Source of the DNA: Gammaproteobacteria bacterium
GTDB lineage: Bacteria > Pseudomonadota > Gammaproteobacteria > Xanthomonadales > SZUA-36
NCBI GenBank assembly: GCA_024279945.1
Contig: JAJRRA010000080.1
Span: 1-64,000, forward strand
Length of the DNA: 64,000 bases
Direction of reading: 5' to 3'
Each line of letters begins with the position of its first letter. The stretch's first letter is position 1. The notes below the pieces were generated by a model. That model did no database searches and was not told the origin of the DNA. It worked only from the letters and a program-made list of their open reading frames with translations. Positions 42,296 through 50,842 of this stretch are shown in pieces. The translations under genes were made by a program, and so were the position numbers.

Positions 42296-43434
42296 GCAAG
42301 CATCGCAGTAACACTAACGCCGATAAAGGTGCCAATGACATAGCCGAAAATACCACACATGATGCCGGGCGTTACCAGGTTACGCCAACCGCGCGAAGTA
42401 GCGATGGCCGCAGTAACCGCCGGGCCGACCAGGGCCGCGCCGGAGGCCACCACCGCCTCGGCCAGATCAACTTTCAACAACTTCGCGGCCAGTAGCACCA
42501 GCACTAAATGCACCACAATGATGAACAGGCCGTAGACGAACAATATCAAAGCCGTTGAGGCGAAAAAATTGGCATTTGTACCGGCGCCGACTGCGGCGAA
42601 AAAAACGTACATGAGTAACATCCCCAGGTCGAAATCACCCTCCAGGGCATTCATGGTTTTGGGCATCAGGTTGGCGACAGCGATGGTCAGCAGGGTAATG
42701 AACAGAATGTAATACTGGGGCAACGACAAGACATCCCCCACCCACCTGGCGACAGCGCAAATCGCAAAGCTCAGCGCGATGGCGCCGCTGATGTGGGTTA
42801 GTTTGAACTGCGATTCTTCCGGCTGCCCCGCGCACTCCCCGGCTTGCTCTGTGGGCTCGTTGATCTCGTCTGACGGAAGCCAGCGGCTGATCCAGCGTAT
42901 CGACGGGATAGCGACGAGCAATACCAGCGCGATGTTGCTGACCATGGAACTGGCGCTGATTGATACACTGAATTCCTCAGATGTCATTTCCACTGCCTGG
43001 GAGACAGCCAGGAAATTTACTGCCCCGCCGATCCAGCTTCCGGCATAGACACCGGCCACTTTGGGGCCGATCTCGCCCAGGTCCAACAGGTAAAAACCCA
43101 ACACGGCGCCGACTACGGTTGCTGCACTGGCAATTGCGAAGGTCAACATGACAGGACCGCTTTCACGAAAAATCTTGCGCAGATCCGCTTTGAACAGCAA
43201 CAGGGGAATGGCCAGGGGCACCAGCGTCCCGCCGACAAAATCATAAGTCGGACTGCTGAAAGGAATCAGCTTGAAATTGGACAGGACCATGGTGCCGGCC
43301 AGCACCCAGATCACTCCGGAAGTCTTTTTCCCCAGGGGTGTGGTGTCTATCCAGAACCCAAGCCAGGCGACGCCGAAAAGTATGGCGCTGAGTGCGATGA
43401 TATTCTGTCCTGAAATAACGCTGATTTCTGTCAT
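42292..43434 (-). CDS. DUF819-family membrane protein
   Basis: A 380-residue protein with about eleven helices. The pattern GVYAGSWIGGAVNFLAVSQAVEM followed by a charged cytoplasmic loop (WLPSDEINEPTEQAGECAGQPEE) and a second half ending VASGAALVGPAVTAAIATSRGWRNLVTPGIMCGIFGYVIGT matches DUF819 (YjcL-like), a putative transporter with an inverted repeat fold. Substrate unknown. It is divergent from the ThDP enzyme gene across an AT-rich spacer with an operator-like dyad. Confidence 0.88.
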   Translation of the reverse strand: MTEISVISGQNIIALSAILFGVAWLGFWIDTTPLGKKTSGVIWVLAGTMVLSNFKLIPFSSPTYDFVGGTLVPLAIPLLLFKADLRKIFRESGPVMLTFAIASAATVVGAVLGFYLLDLGEIGPKVAGVYAGSWIGGAVNFLAVSQAVEMTSEEFSVSISASSMVSNIALVLLVAIPSIRWISRWLPSDEINEPTEQAGECAGQPEESQFKLTHISGAIALSFAICAVARWVGDVLSLPQYYILFITLLTIAVANLMPKTMNALEGDFDLGMLLMYVFFAAVGAGTNANFFASTALILFVYGLFIIVVHLVLVLLAAKLLKVDLAEAVVASGAALVGPAVTAAIATSRGWRNLVTPGIMCGIFGYVIGTFIGVSVTAMLA

Positions 43435-43523
43435 TGCTTTCTGCCCTGGAGGCCGGGATCAGTGCCGCAAACCGGCCCCATCTGATTGCCTGCTTTAGCT
43501 ATTAAATCCCATTAATAATCTGA

Positions 43524-43534
43524 TACAATTTGTA
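43524..43534. promoter_or_regulatory. TACAATTTGTA dyad in the DUF819/ThDP-enzyme spacer
   Basis: TACAA-T-TTGTA is a perfect 11-bp palindrome between the divergent DUF819 and ThDP-enzyme genes. The 251-bp spacer is AT-rich and contains TATACT-like boxes. It is a plausible operator for the FadR-type regulator. Confidence 0.3.
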
Positions 43535-43685
43535 GATTGCCTGGATATACTTATACTATGACACAGCACAGGATTCCATAATATTTTATAAGTGTATATT
43601 ATTATTAGTTTTAATATTGACATAACGGTAGATTTTTAAGCAAGCATCCCTAATTTAATCATCCTATTTATCAGGAGAACTCCCC

Positions 43686-45320
43686 ATGAGCAGGATTACC
43701 GGAGCCGATGCCCTGGTGGAATCGTTACTCGCCAACGGCGTCAACACGGTGTTTGGCCTGCCCGGGGCTCAACTCGACCAGTTGTTTGACTCCATCTACC
43801 GCAGTGAAGGCCGGATAAAACTTGTACGGTCCCGGCACGAGCAGGGCAGCGCCTACATGGCATTCGGCTATGCCCGTTCCACCGGCCGGGTCGGCGTATA
43901 CGCCGTTGTACCCGGCCCCGGCCTGTTGAATTCCAGTGCGGCCTTATGTACCGCCTACGCGACCAACACCCCGGTATTATGCCTTTCCGGACAGATTCCG
44001 TTGGAAGATATCGATTCCGGCCTCGGGCATCTGCATGAAATCCCGAATCAACTGAACCTGATCCGATGCATCACCAAATGGGCCGAACGCATTGAGCACC
44101 CGACCCTCACCCCCACACGGATGAACGAGGCATTCCGGCAAATGAAAACGGGCCGGCCCAGGCCGGTTGAAATCGAAATGCCCATGGACGTCATGGCGCA
44201 GGTCGCAGAAATCAGCGCCCCTGCTGCACCGCCCTCACCCGTTCTCATGCCCATCGATGCCGGGCAGCTTGAGCGTGCGGTTGAGTTGCTCGCCGGAGCA
44301 AAAAGGCCCCTGGTGATTGTGGGTGGAGGCGCTGTCGAGGCGGGGGCTATCCTGTTGAAACTGGCAGAGAAACTGCAGGCTCCGGTTGTTTCAAAACGCC
44401 ATGGGCGCGGTGTGGTCAGTGACCGGCACTACCTCAGTCAGACCCTGCCCGCCGGCCACTATCTGTGGCGCGACGCAGACGTGGTGCTGGTGGTCGGGTC
44501 CAGGGCCAAAATGCCGCTGACCATGTGGGGCCATGATGACAAGCTGAAAATAGTACGGATTGATATTGATCCGGTGCAGATCAAAAAACCGGTCGAAAGT
44601 GAGGTGGCGATGGTCAATGATGCCGGCACAGCCCTGCAGGCGATTTATGATGTGCTGGATCAGCGCATTCCGGACCGGCCTTCACGCGAGCAGGAACTGA
44701 CCGCGCTGAAAGAGGATTTTCGGCGGCAGTTCGCGGAGTGTGTTGGTCCGCAGTTTGCCTACCTGCAGGCAATCCGCGAGGCTCTTCCGGATGACGGTTT
44801 TTTTGTCGATGAAATCACCCAGGTCGGTTTCTGTTCCTGGTATGCGTTTGAGGTCTACCATCCGCGGCATTTCATTTCCGCCGGTTACCAGGGCACGCTG
44901 GGCTACGGATTCGCTACCGCCCTGGGGGTGCAGGTGGGCAACCCGGACAAGGCGGTCGTTTCGATCAACGGCGACGGCGGCTTCATGTTCAATCTTCCCG
45001 AAATCACGACCGCGGTGGAGTACAACATCCCGCTGGTAACGATCGTCTTCAATAACAACAGCTACGGCAACGTCAAACGCCAGCAGAAAGAGTGGTTCGG
45101 GGGGCGGTATATAGCCTCAGATCTGCACAACCCCGATTATCTCAAACTTGCTGACTCTGTCGGCATGCAGGCTTATCGCGTTGAGTCTCCGGAGGACTTG
45201 AAAAGCACTCTTGCAACGGCGTTCCAGGCACGGCGGCCCTGCCTGATTGAAGTGCCGGTCGGGGAAATGCCGTCGCCGTGGCAATTCATTTTGATGGAGC
45301 AGGTCCGGGGGCAGACTTAA
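43686..45320 (+). CDS. Thiamine-diphosphate-dependent enzyme (acetolactate synthase-like)
   Basis: A 544-residue ThDP enzyme with the three domains of the POX/AHAS/BFDC family. The N-terminal catalytic Glu is in SRHEQGSAYMA (Glu52). The central domain has PLVIVGGGAVEAGAI, and the ThDP motif is INGDGGFMFNLPEI...FNNNSYGN (about residues 427-462). The acceptor-specific residues cannot be called. AGGAG precedes the ATG. It may decarboxylate a 2-oxo acid from the catabolic region, and it needs the cofactor made by the thiamine operon downstream. Confidence 0.9.
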   Translation: MSRITGADALVESLLANGVNTVFGLPGAQLDQLFDSIYRSEGRIKLVRSRHEQGSAYMAFGYARSTGRVGVYAVVPGPGLLNSSAALCTAYATNTPVLCLSGQIPLEDIDSGLGHLHEIPNQLNLIRCITKWAERIEHPTLTPTRMNEAFRQMKTGRPRPVEIEMPMDVMAQVAEISAPAAPPSPVLMPIDAGQLERAVELLAGAKRPLVIVGGGAVEAGAILLKLAEKLQAPVVSKRHGRGVVSDRHYLSQTLPAGHYLWRDADVVLVVGSRAKMPLTMWGHDDKLKIVRIDIDPVQIKKPVESEVAMVNDAGTALQAIYDVLDQRIPDRPSREQELTALKEDFRRQFAECVGPQFAYLQAIREALPDDGFFVDEITQVGFCSWYAFEVYHPRHFISAGYQGTLGYGFATALGVQVGNPDKAVVSINGDGGFMFNLPEITTAVEYNIPLVTIVFNNNSYGNVKRQQKEWFGGRYIASDLHNPDYLKLADSVGMQAYRVESPEDLKSTLATAFQARRPCLIEVPVGEMPSPWQFILMEQVRGQT

Positions 45321-45379
45321 GCACAATGCTGGTAACAGGACACGTTGCTTGAATTTATGTAGGTCTATTTTCGGGGGGC

Positions 45380-45497
45380 GCCCGTTCGGAGCAAGGGGCC
45401 TTCTTCCAGGACCCGGCATAAACACATCCCTGTGGCCTGCTCTTGAAACTTCCTGTTTCAAAGCGTCCTGGAAGAAGGCCCCTTGCTCCGAACGGGC
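45380..45497. repeat. Perfect 33-bp inverted repeat with nested hairpin
   Basis: The arms 45380-45412 and 45465-45497 are exactly complementary (33 of 33), beginning GCCCGTTCGGAGC and ending GCTCCGAACGGGC. The 52-base loop contains a second hairpin, TTGAAAC-TTCCT-GTTTCAA (45443-45461). There is no T-run after the arms, so it is not a standard intrinsic terminator. It lies between convergent genes, 59 bp past the ThDP enzyme stop and 16 bp past the flavin-reductase-like gene. Confidence 0.95.
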
Positions 45498-45513
45498 TGG
45501 TACTGGGCTGACA

Positions 45514-46215
45514 TCAATACTTGATATCGTCTCTGCCTACTGACTTGCCAATGTGCCCTACCCGCCGGCCCATGGTATAAAATTCGCCGCTGCCGGCAGT
45601 CATGCCGAAAAAGGGAACATTGTCGACGATCAGCCGGCCGTTCTCGTCACACACGCCTTCGTGCACTGTGGTGGCAACCACATCGGCAAAGAAAACGGTG
45701 CGCTGAGGCGGGACTCTAATCGTATTGAAAACCCTGCATTCGACCTGGATGGGGGCTTCCATCACGGTCGGGGCATTGACCACCTCGGCCTTTCCTTCGG
45801 TCAGTTTTGACAGCGCATATTTGTCGCCCACTTTACTGGAGTTCATGTCGACGACATCAAAAGCATCGACTATTTCCGCTGAGGGAACATTCAGCACAAA
45901 CTCTTTATGCCGCTTGATCAGGTCACCGGCAACGTGGTAGTCCGCCACGCTGATGCCGATTTGGGGTGGCTGCCCTTCCAGGATGAAGGTCCAGACCACG
46001 GATATTTCCTTCGGGTCCCCGGGTTTTCCATTCACCGTTAACAGAATGGCCGGCACCGGAGGAACCATCGGCCCGTTTTCCGCCAGCCGGATGCGTTTCT
46101 CATCCGGGTGCTCCCCGGCCAACAAATTGCTGCTGCCGACCCCACCCATACCCGCCCCGAGGCCGGTCATAACGAGGGGAAAAACCGTATTATTGATAAA
46201 AACTCGACGCTTCAC
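45514..46215 (-). CDS. Flavin reductase-like protein with Tat-type signal
   Basis: A 233-residue protein with the flavin-reductase/FMN-binding split-barrel fold: ILLTVNGKPGDPKEISVVWTF, PPQIGISVADYH and KEFVLNVPSAEIVDAFDVV. The N-terminus (MKRRVFINNTVFPLVMTGLG) looks like a twin-arginine signal, so the folded flavoprotein may be exported. Family members supply reduced flavin or bind FMN. Export is unusual for a flavin reductase, and the second Arg site could instead be a coincidental start. It is divergent from the thiamine operon. Confidence 0.8.
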   Translation of the reverse strand: MKRRVFINNTVFPLVMTGLGAGMGGVGSSNLLAGEHPDEKRIRLAENGPMVPPVPAILLTVNGKPGDPKEISVVWTFILEGQPPQIGISVADYHVAGDLIKRHKEFVLNVPSAEIVDAFDVVDMNSSKVGDKYALSKLTEGKAEVVNAPTVMEAPIQVECRVFNTIRVPPQRTVFFADVVATTVHEGVCDENGRLIVDNVPFFGMTAGSGEFYTMGRRVGHIGKSVGRDDIKY

Positions 46216-46302
46216 CTTCTTCTCCAGAGAGCCGTTTTAAATACCTTAGCAAAAATATCATTTTCCGGGTGTCTTGAGGCAAAAAATGTTTTATAGTTAC
46301 TT

Positions 46303-46391
46303 CTGGCCTTAGGGGCGGCTCGTATGAGCCTGAGATCTCGACAGAGGGACCCTTGGAACCTGATCCGGTTAGTACCGGCGTAGGAAGAGGA
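46303..46391 (+). promoter_or_regulatory. TPP riboswitch (thi box)
   Basis: The aptamer elements occur in order: AGGGGCGGCT...AGCC with P3 stem GGCT/AGCC, then CTGAGA (46329-46334), ACCCTTGGAACCTGAT and the CCGG-TTAGTA-CCGG stem followed by CGTAGG (46379-46384). These match the thiamine pyrophosphate riboswitch consensus on the strand of the downstream TonB receptor, about 60 bp before its start. P1 can be formed by CCTT and AAGAGG at the ends. Confidence 0.95.
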
Positions 46392-46415
46392 CAATCTGCC
46401 CAAACTCCCGCTTGA

Positions 46416-46448
46416 TACGCCGGATCTCTAATCTTGTATAGAGATCCG
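46416..46448 (+). promoter_or_regulatory. Riboswitch expression platform (RBS-sequestering hairpin)
   Basis: CGGATCTCTA (46421-46430) pairs perfectly with TAGAGATCCG (46439-46448), the latter just 3 bases before the ATG and including the weak ribosome site. TACGCCGG (46416-46423) also matches the aptamer strand CCGGCGTA (46375-46382), so the two pairings exclude each other. With TPP bound, the hairpin would form and block translation. Confidence 0.7.
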
Positions 46449-46451
46449 CAC

Positions 46452-48659
46452 ATGTTCATAAAATTATTGGTTTTATCTGCACTGGCGTTGCCAGGTGCAA
46501 TCTATGGCGCTGACACCCGTGAAACGGATTCAGCAGACTCTTTGCTGGAAGAAATCGTAGTATCCGGCTACCGCATAACCTCCCGGTTGGAAACCAACAC
46601 CAGCCTGACCCTGCTGGGTGAGGAAACCATCGGGCTTTCCACCGTGGAGCATTTCGAGGAACTGGTACAGATGGTGCCCAATATGAACCTCTCAGGAGAG
46701 GGTTCCCGGGCGCGCTATTTCCAGCTTCGCGGCATCGGTGAGCGTGAACAGTACGAAGGTGCGCCCAACCCCTCGGTCGGCTACATCATCGATGACATCG
46801 ACCTTTCAGGAATCGGCGGGGTTGCCAGCCTGTATGATGTTGAACAGATTGAAATACTGCGCGGCCCGCAAAGTGCACGCTACGGTTCCAGTGCGCTGGC
46901 CGGCGTCATCTATATGCGCAGCGCACCTCCAACCGAGCAGACTTCCATGAACGTGGAACTGACAGCCGGCAACGATGGCCTTTTCTCACTGGGCGCGGCC
47001 GCCGGCGGCAAACTGACCGAGCGCAGCAGCGGGCGCATCTCCCTGCACCGCTATGAAAGCAACGGATTCCGCAGCAACGACTATCTGGGCCGCAACGACA
47101 GCAACGGTCGCGATGAACTGACTGCGCGCGGCAAGCTCCAGTGGTCGTTTGCAGGCGACTGGAACGCCTTGCTCAGTGGTCTGTATATGGATTTTGACAA
47201 TGGTTACGATGCCTGGACCGTGCACAACGACGACATCACCCATACCGACAAACCCGGCCGGGACAGCCAGCGGACCCGGGCCGGTTCCCTGCGCCTGAGC
47301 GGTCCACTGAATGACCGGGTCGACCTGGTCAGCATCACCGCACTGGCCGATTCAGATATTTTCTTCAGCTACGATGGCGACTGGGGCAATGATGATTTCT
47401 GGCAGCAATACGGCGACTACGTCTACGACTACCAGTACCTCAATCCCCGCCAGCGCAGCAGTGCGAACCAGGAATTCAGGCTGCTTTCTTCACCCCAGGG
47501 GCGTCTGTTCAACGATTCGACCGACTGGGTGCTGGGTGTTTTCCTCCAGCGACTGAAGGAGGACAACCAGATTTCATCATTTGGAATCTATGATGACAGT
47601 GGCGAGGAAAACTATTGTGCGCCCTGCCTCACCGACCGCCGGATCAGCAGTCAATACAAGGCCGACACCCTGGCTTTTTTTGCCAGCCTGGACAGCAAGC
47701 TCAGTGAAAAACTGGGTCTGTCGATGGGCTTGCGCCTTGAGCGCTGGGATGCCAGCTATGCCGATCAATGGCGGGACCTCAACTATCCTAACCAGCCTCC
47801 CGGCGGAAACAGTTGCGCCCAATTCGACTGTGAGCCCGGGGAAAACATGCTGGGAGGCCACCTGGCGCTTAGCTACGACTGGCGGGAGAACCTGACGGGC
47901 TATGTCCGTATCGCCCGTGGTTTCAAGGCGGGCGGGTTCAATCCATCGCTGGCCGCCTTGCAGGGCGTGGCGATATTGGGACCGGAATTCATTCCGTATC
48001 AGCCGGAATACCTGTGGAATTTTGAGCTGGGGCTGAAGGGACTGTGGCTGGATGGCAGCCTCAGCGGTGACCTGACGCTATTCTATATGGACCGGGACAA
48101 TGCCCAGCTCAGCCAGTCCAGCCAGCAGGTACCATATGACCCGAACAGTTTCGTCTTTGTGACCTACAACGGCGATGCCCGCTCTTACGGTCTGGAAGCC
48201 AGCGCAGCCTGGCAGATTAACGATAGCTGGCAACTGCACGGCTCGCTGGGCTTGCTCGACAGCAAAATCCGCCAATCGGAAAAGACGCTTGTGGTAAGCC
48301 CGGACGCGGTCAATCGTGACCTGGCCCACGCCCCACCCTATACGCTGAATATCGGGGCGACCTACACGGCAGCCAGTGGCTGGTTTGCACGCCTGGATAT
48401 CAACGCCGTTGACGCCTTTTACTTTGATATCAGCCACAATCAGAAGTCAGATGCTTACCGTCTGGTCAACCTGCGGATCGGCAAACAATGGGGCGCCTGG
48501 GGCTTGTCCGCCTGGGGCCGCAACCTGTTTGATGAAAATTATGCGACCCGTGGATTCTACTTCGGCAATGAGCCTCCATGGTTTGAAAACACGCTGTACA
48601 CAAAATTCGGCGATCCACGCAGCTATGGCCTCACATTGACCTATGACTACGGAAACTAA
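46452..48659 (+). CDS. TonB-dependent receptor for thiamine (predicted)
   Basis: A 735-residue outer-membrane receptor: signal peptide (FIKLLVLSALALPGAIYGA), plug domain with LLEEIVVSGYRI, FEELVQMVPNMN, RYFQLRGIGE and EILRGPQSARYGSSALAG, and a long barrel ending DPRSYGLTLTYDYGN. The ATG at 46452 follows the riboswitch hairpin directly. Thiamine-type specificity is inferred from the riboswitch and the three thiamine genes behind it. It works with TonB-ExbBD to bring scarce thiamine or a phosphate ester into the periplasm. Confidence 0.9.
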   Translation: MFIKLLVLSALALPGAIYGADTRETDSADSLLEEIVVSGYRITSRLETNTSLTLLGEETIGLSTVEHFEELVQMVPNMNLSGEGSRARYFQLRGIGEREQYEGAPNPSVGYIIDDIDLSGIGGVASLYDVEQIEILRGPQSARYGSSALAGVIYMRSAPPTEQTSMNVELTAGNDGLFSLGAAAGGKLTERSSGRISLHRYESNGFRSNDYLGRNDSNGRDELTARGKLQWSFAGDWNALLSGLYMDFDNGYDAWTVHNDDITHTDKPGRDSQRTRAGSLRLSGPLNDRVDLVSITALADSDIFFSYDGDWGNDDFWQQYGDYVYDYQYLNPRQRSSANQEFRLLSSPQGRLFNDSTDWVLGVFLQRLKEDNQISSFGIYDDSGEENYCAPCLTDRRISSQYKADTLAFFASLDSKLSEKLGLSMGLRLERWDASYADQWRDLNYPNQPPGGNSCAQFDCEPGENMLGGHLALSYDWRENLTGYVRIARGFKAGGFNPSLAALQGVAILGPEFIPYQPEYLWNFELGLKGLWLDGSLSGDLTLFYMDRDNAQLSQSSQQVPYDPNSFVFVTYNGDARSYGLEASAAWQINDSWQLHGSLGLLDSKIRQSEKTLVVSPDAVNRDLAHAPPYTLNIGATYTAASGWFARLDINAVDAFYFDISHNQKSDAYRLVNLRIGKQWGAWGLSAWGRNLFDENYATRGFYFGNEPPWFENTLYTKFGDPRSYGLTLTYDYGN

Positions 48660-48683
48660 ACGGAAAACGAAACGGAGACAGCC

Positions 48684-48953
48684 ATGAAAATTACCGTTGA
48701 TATCAGTTTGTACCCCCTGGATGCGGACTACATCCCCACCATCAAGGCATTTATCCTGCGCCTGCGGACCTTCCCGGGGCTGGAGATCGTGACCAACCAG
48801 CTCAGTACGCAACTTCGGGGTGAGTTCGAGCAGGTGACCACGGCCATCAACACTTGCATCCACGAAAGCATGTCGGGCGGGCAAAAAATGGTCTTCGTTA
48901 CCCGCTACCTGAATTCCGATCTGGAAATCGGCAGATTGCCCAACATTGATTGA
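48684..48953 (+). CDS. Thiamine-binding protein (MTH1187/YkoF-like)
   Basis: An 89-residue protein of the MTH1187/YkoF fold: a DISLYPLDADYIPTIKAFI strand and helix and a KMVFVTRYLNSD end. Such domains bind thiamine or its pyrimidine part in the cytoplasm. No signal peptide is evident. It starts 24 bp after the receptor with GGAG at -8, and overlaps the next gene, consistent with one operon. Confidence 0.82.
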   Translation: MKITVDISLYPLDADYIPTIKAFILRLRTFPGLEIVTNQLSTQLRGEFEQVTTAINTCIHESMSGGQKMVFVTRYLNSDLEIGRLPNID

Positions 48954-49554
48954 ACTGGCAGCACAGTTGGGCGATGCGCTGCAGGCCATGTCGCTGTGGG
49001 AACTCACCGCCGTAGTGCTGGCCCTGATTTACCTGGTGCTGGCAATCCGCGAGAACATTGCCTGCTGGTTCGCCGCCATCGGCAGCACCAGTATCTATAT
49101 CATGCTGATGTACCAGGCCGGCCTGTACATGGAATCCGCCCTGCAAGTGTTCTACATCGCAATGGCGGTCTATGGCTGGTATAGCTGGAAGCACGGCGAG
49201 GGGCCGGACCATTCACTGCCGGTCAGCAGTTGGCCGCTGCGCCGGCACGTTGCACCGCTGGTATCCATCCTGTTCCTAACTCTGGCCAGTGGTTTCCTGC
49301 TGTCCCGTTACAGCAATGCCGCCATGCCCTATCTCGACTCCTTCACCACCTGGGGCGCCATTGTGACCACCTGGATGGTGGCGCGGAAAATTATCCAGAA
49401 CTGGCACTACTGGTTCATTATCGATTCTGTTTCGGTTTACCTGTACATCAGCCGGGGCCTGTGGCTTACCGCCCTGCTCTTTGTCCTCTACCTGGTGTTG
49501 ATCGTGGTCGGATACCGTCAGTGGCGCCACAGCATGGAGGAGGTTCATGCCTGA
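48946..49554 (+). CDS. pnuT: PnuT-like thiamine transporter (PnuC family)
   Basis: A 202-residue inner-membrane protein with seven helices: ELTAVVLALIYLVLAIRENI, STSIYIMLMYQAGLYMESALQ and IQNWHYWFIIDSVSVYLYISR are typical of PnuC proteins, which import thiamine (PnuT) or nicotinamide riboside by facilitated diffusion. The TTG at 48946 overlaps the previous stop; an ATG at 48988 is possible. Thiamine specificity is inferred from the TPP riboswitch and kinase gene. Confidence 0.85.
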   Translation: MIELAAQLGDALQAMSLWELTAVVLALIYLVLAIRENIACWFAAIGSTSIYIMLMYQAGLYMESALQVFYIAMAVYGWYSWKHGEGPDHSLPVSSWPLRRHVAPLVSILFLTLASGFLLSRYSNAAMPYLDSFTTWGAIVTTWMVARKIIQNWHYWFIIDSVSVYLYISRGLWLTALLFVLYLVLIVVGYRQWRHSMEEVHA

Positions 49555-50380
49555 CATCACCCCCGCTCAGAAGATACTGCTGGATGGGATTAACCTACTC
49601 CGGGGTGCGGATATCGTTGAAAAACTGGCCGGCGGCCCAGCCAGCGACAGTTGGCTGCTGAGGCGGGGCGATGAGCAGTTTGTCGCACGATTTGACCAGC
49701 CGCTGGCGCAGGTTTTTGCTTTGGACCGGCGAGCCGAGCGAGACGTTTTACATACGGTATCCGAAGCCGGAATTGGCCCACAAGTCATCTGGGCCGATCC
49801 GGACAAAGGCGTGCTGGTGACTGGCTGGATTCCCGGTAATGCCTGGAGCATCACGGATATCCATCAGCCGGCCAAGCTGCGCGCACTGGCAGCGACCCTG
49901 CGCCAGTTACACTCACTGCCGCCGCGCGGGCCAGCCTTGGCGCCGGGGAAAATGGCCCTGGCCTACGCCAGGGGAGCGGGGACTTCCACCGCTTTGTGCC
50001 TCGCCGGGCAGGCTACCCGGGGAGCAGAAAAATTGTTATCAGAAACAGACCAGCCCGCTCTTTGCCACAATGATCTGGTGCACAGCAACATCATTGGCGA
50101 AGAGACCGTCAAACTGATCGACTGGGAATATGCGGCGGTTGGTGATCCGTACTTTGACCTGGCGATCGTGGTGCGCCACCACCCGTTGGACAGGCAGCGG
50201 ATTGAAGATTTTCTCACGGCCTATTTTGGAACTACCGGCGCAAAGCATTTTTCCAGGCTGAATGATTTTTGCCGTCTTTACGACCAGCTTGCAGCCCTGT
50301 GGTATATGTCGGTGACGAGCCAGGCCGGGCACGATGCGGGTTATGATGAAGAGTTGGAACGGGTAATGGCCAGGTTCTAA
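49547..50380 (+). CDS. Thiamine kinase-like phosphotransferase
   Basis: A 277-residue APH/choline-kinase-fold enzyme. The catalytic loop is ALCHNDLVHSNI and the metal-binding segment is VKLIDWEYAAVGDPYFDLA. Thiamine kinase (ThiK/YcfN type) phosphorylates imported thiamine, trapping it in the cell as thiamine monophosphate. The start overlaps the PnuT stop by ATGCCTGA, so the kinase is made with the transporter. Substrate is inferred from context; the fold alone also fits other small molecule kinases. Confidence 0.85.
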   Translation: MPDITPAQKILLDGINLLRGADIVEKLAGGPASDSWLLRRGDEQFVARFDQPLAQVFALDRRAERDVLHTVSEAGIGPQVIWADPDKGVLVTGWIPGNAWSITDIHQPAKLRALAATLRQLHSLPPRGPALAPGKMALAYARGAGTSTALCLAGQATRGAEKLLSETDQPALCHNDLVHSNIIGEETVKLIDWEYAAVGDPYFDLAIVVRHHPLDRQRIEDFLTAYFGTTGAKHFSRLNDFCRLYDQLAALWYMSVTSQAGHDAGYDEELERVMARF

Positions 50381-50404
50381 ACTTGCGCTTCTCTTGCTGT
50401 GGAC

Positions 50405-50722
50405 CTATTCGTGTTCGGCAGATCCGGAATTTCGGGGATGGGCTGATTTATTCAGCGAAATGGAATAGACGTTGGACGGGAGCCTGTTAGCGATATTGGC
50501 TGCACAAGCTTGATGATAGTCACTGAACAGGGTGGCCAGACGCAATTCCGCCAGCGCCAGCGCCTGCTGCATCCGTTCCCGCGATTCATCGGGGTGTGAC
50601 GGCTCACAAGCGGCGATCATGTCCTGCCAAAAAGATATTTCTGCGCACAATAACGGCTCGTTTACCCCACCGCTGTACCACGCGGAATCCTGATTATTAT
50701 TCTTTCCAGTGCCGGACTTCAT
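50405..50722 (-). CDS. Hypothetical protein
   Basis: A 105-residue soluble protein from the ATG at 50722 (GAGGCAAAA just upstream). Its middle is helical and charged: EISFWQDMIAACEPSHPDESRERMQQALALAELRLATLFSDYHQ. No signal peptide or domain is recognised. It is convergent with the thiamine kinase gene and divergent from the AraC-family regulator. Longer readings upstream overlap the regulator gene and are not favoured. Confidence 0.55.
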   Translation of the reverse strand: MKSGTGKNNNQDSAWYSGGVNEPLLCAEISFWQDMIAACEPSHPDESRERMQQALALAELRLATLFSDYHQACAANIANRLPSNVYSISLNKSAHPRNSGSAEHE

Positions 50723-50842
50723 TTTTGCCTCGTTAGCCGTCTCGCCGCAGGTATGATTTTGCGCCCCTTCTCTTGCATGGATGGTAGCGTACGGAAAGTT
50801 CCCGGATATCTCTTGGCGAAACAGGACAATCGCTTGACTGAA

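Noticed and set aside
45380-45497. Intrinsic terminator
   Set aside because: The arms are long and perfect but no U-tract follows, and the 52-base loop is too large for a classical terminator.
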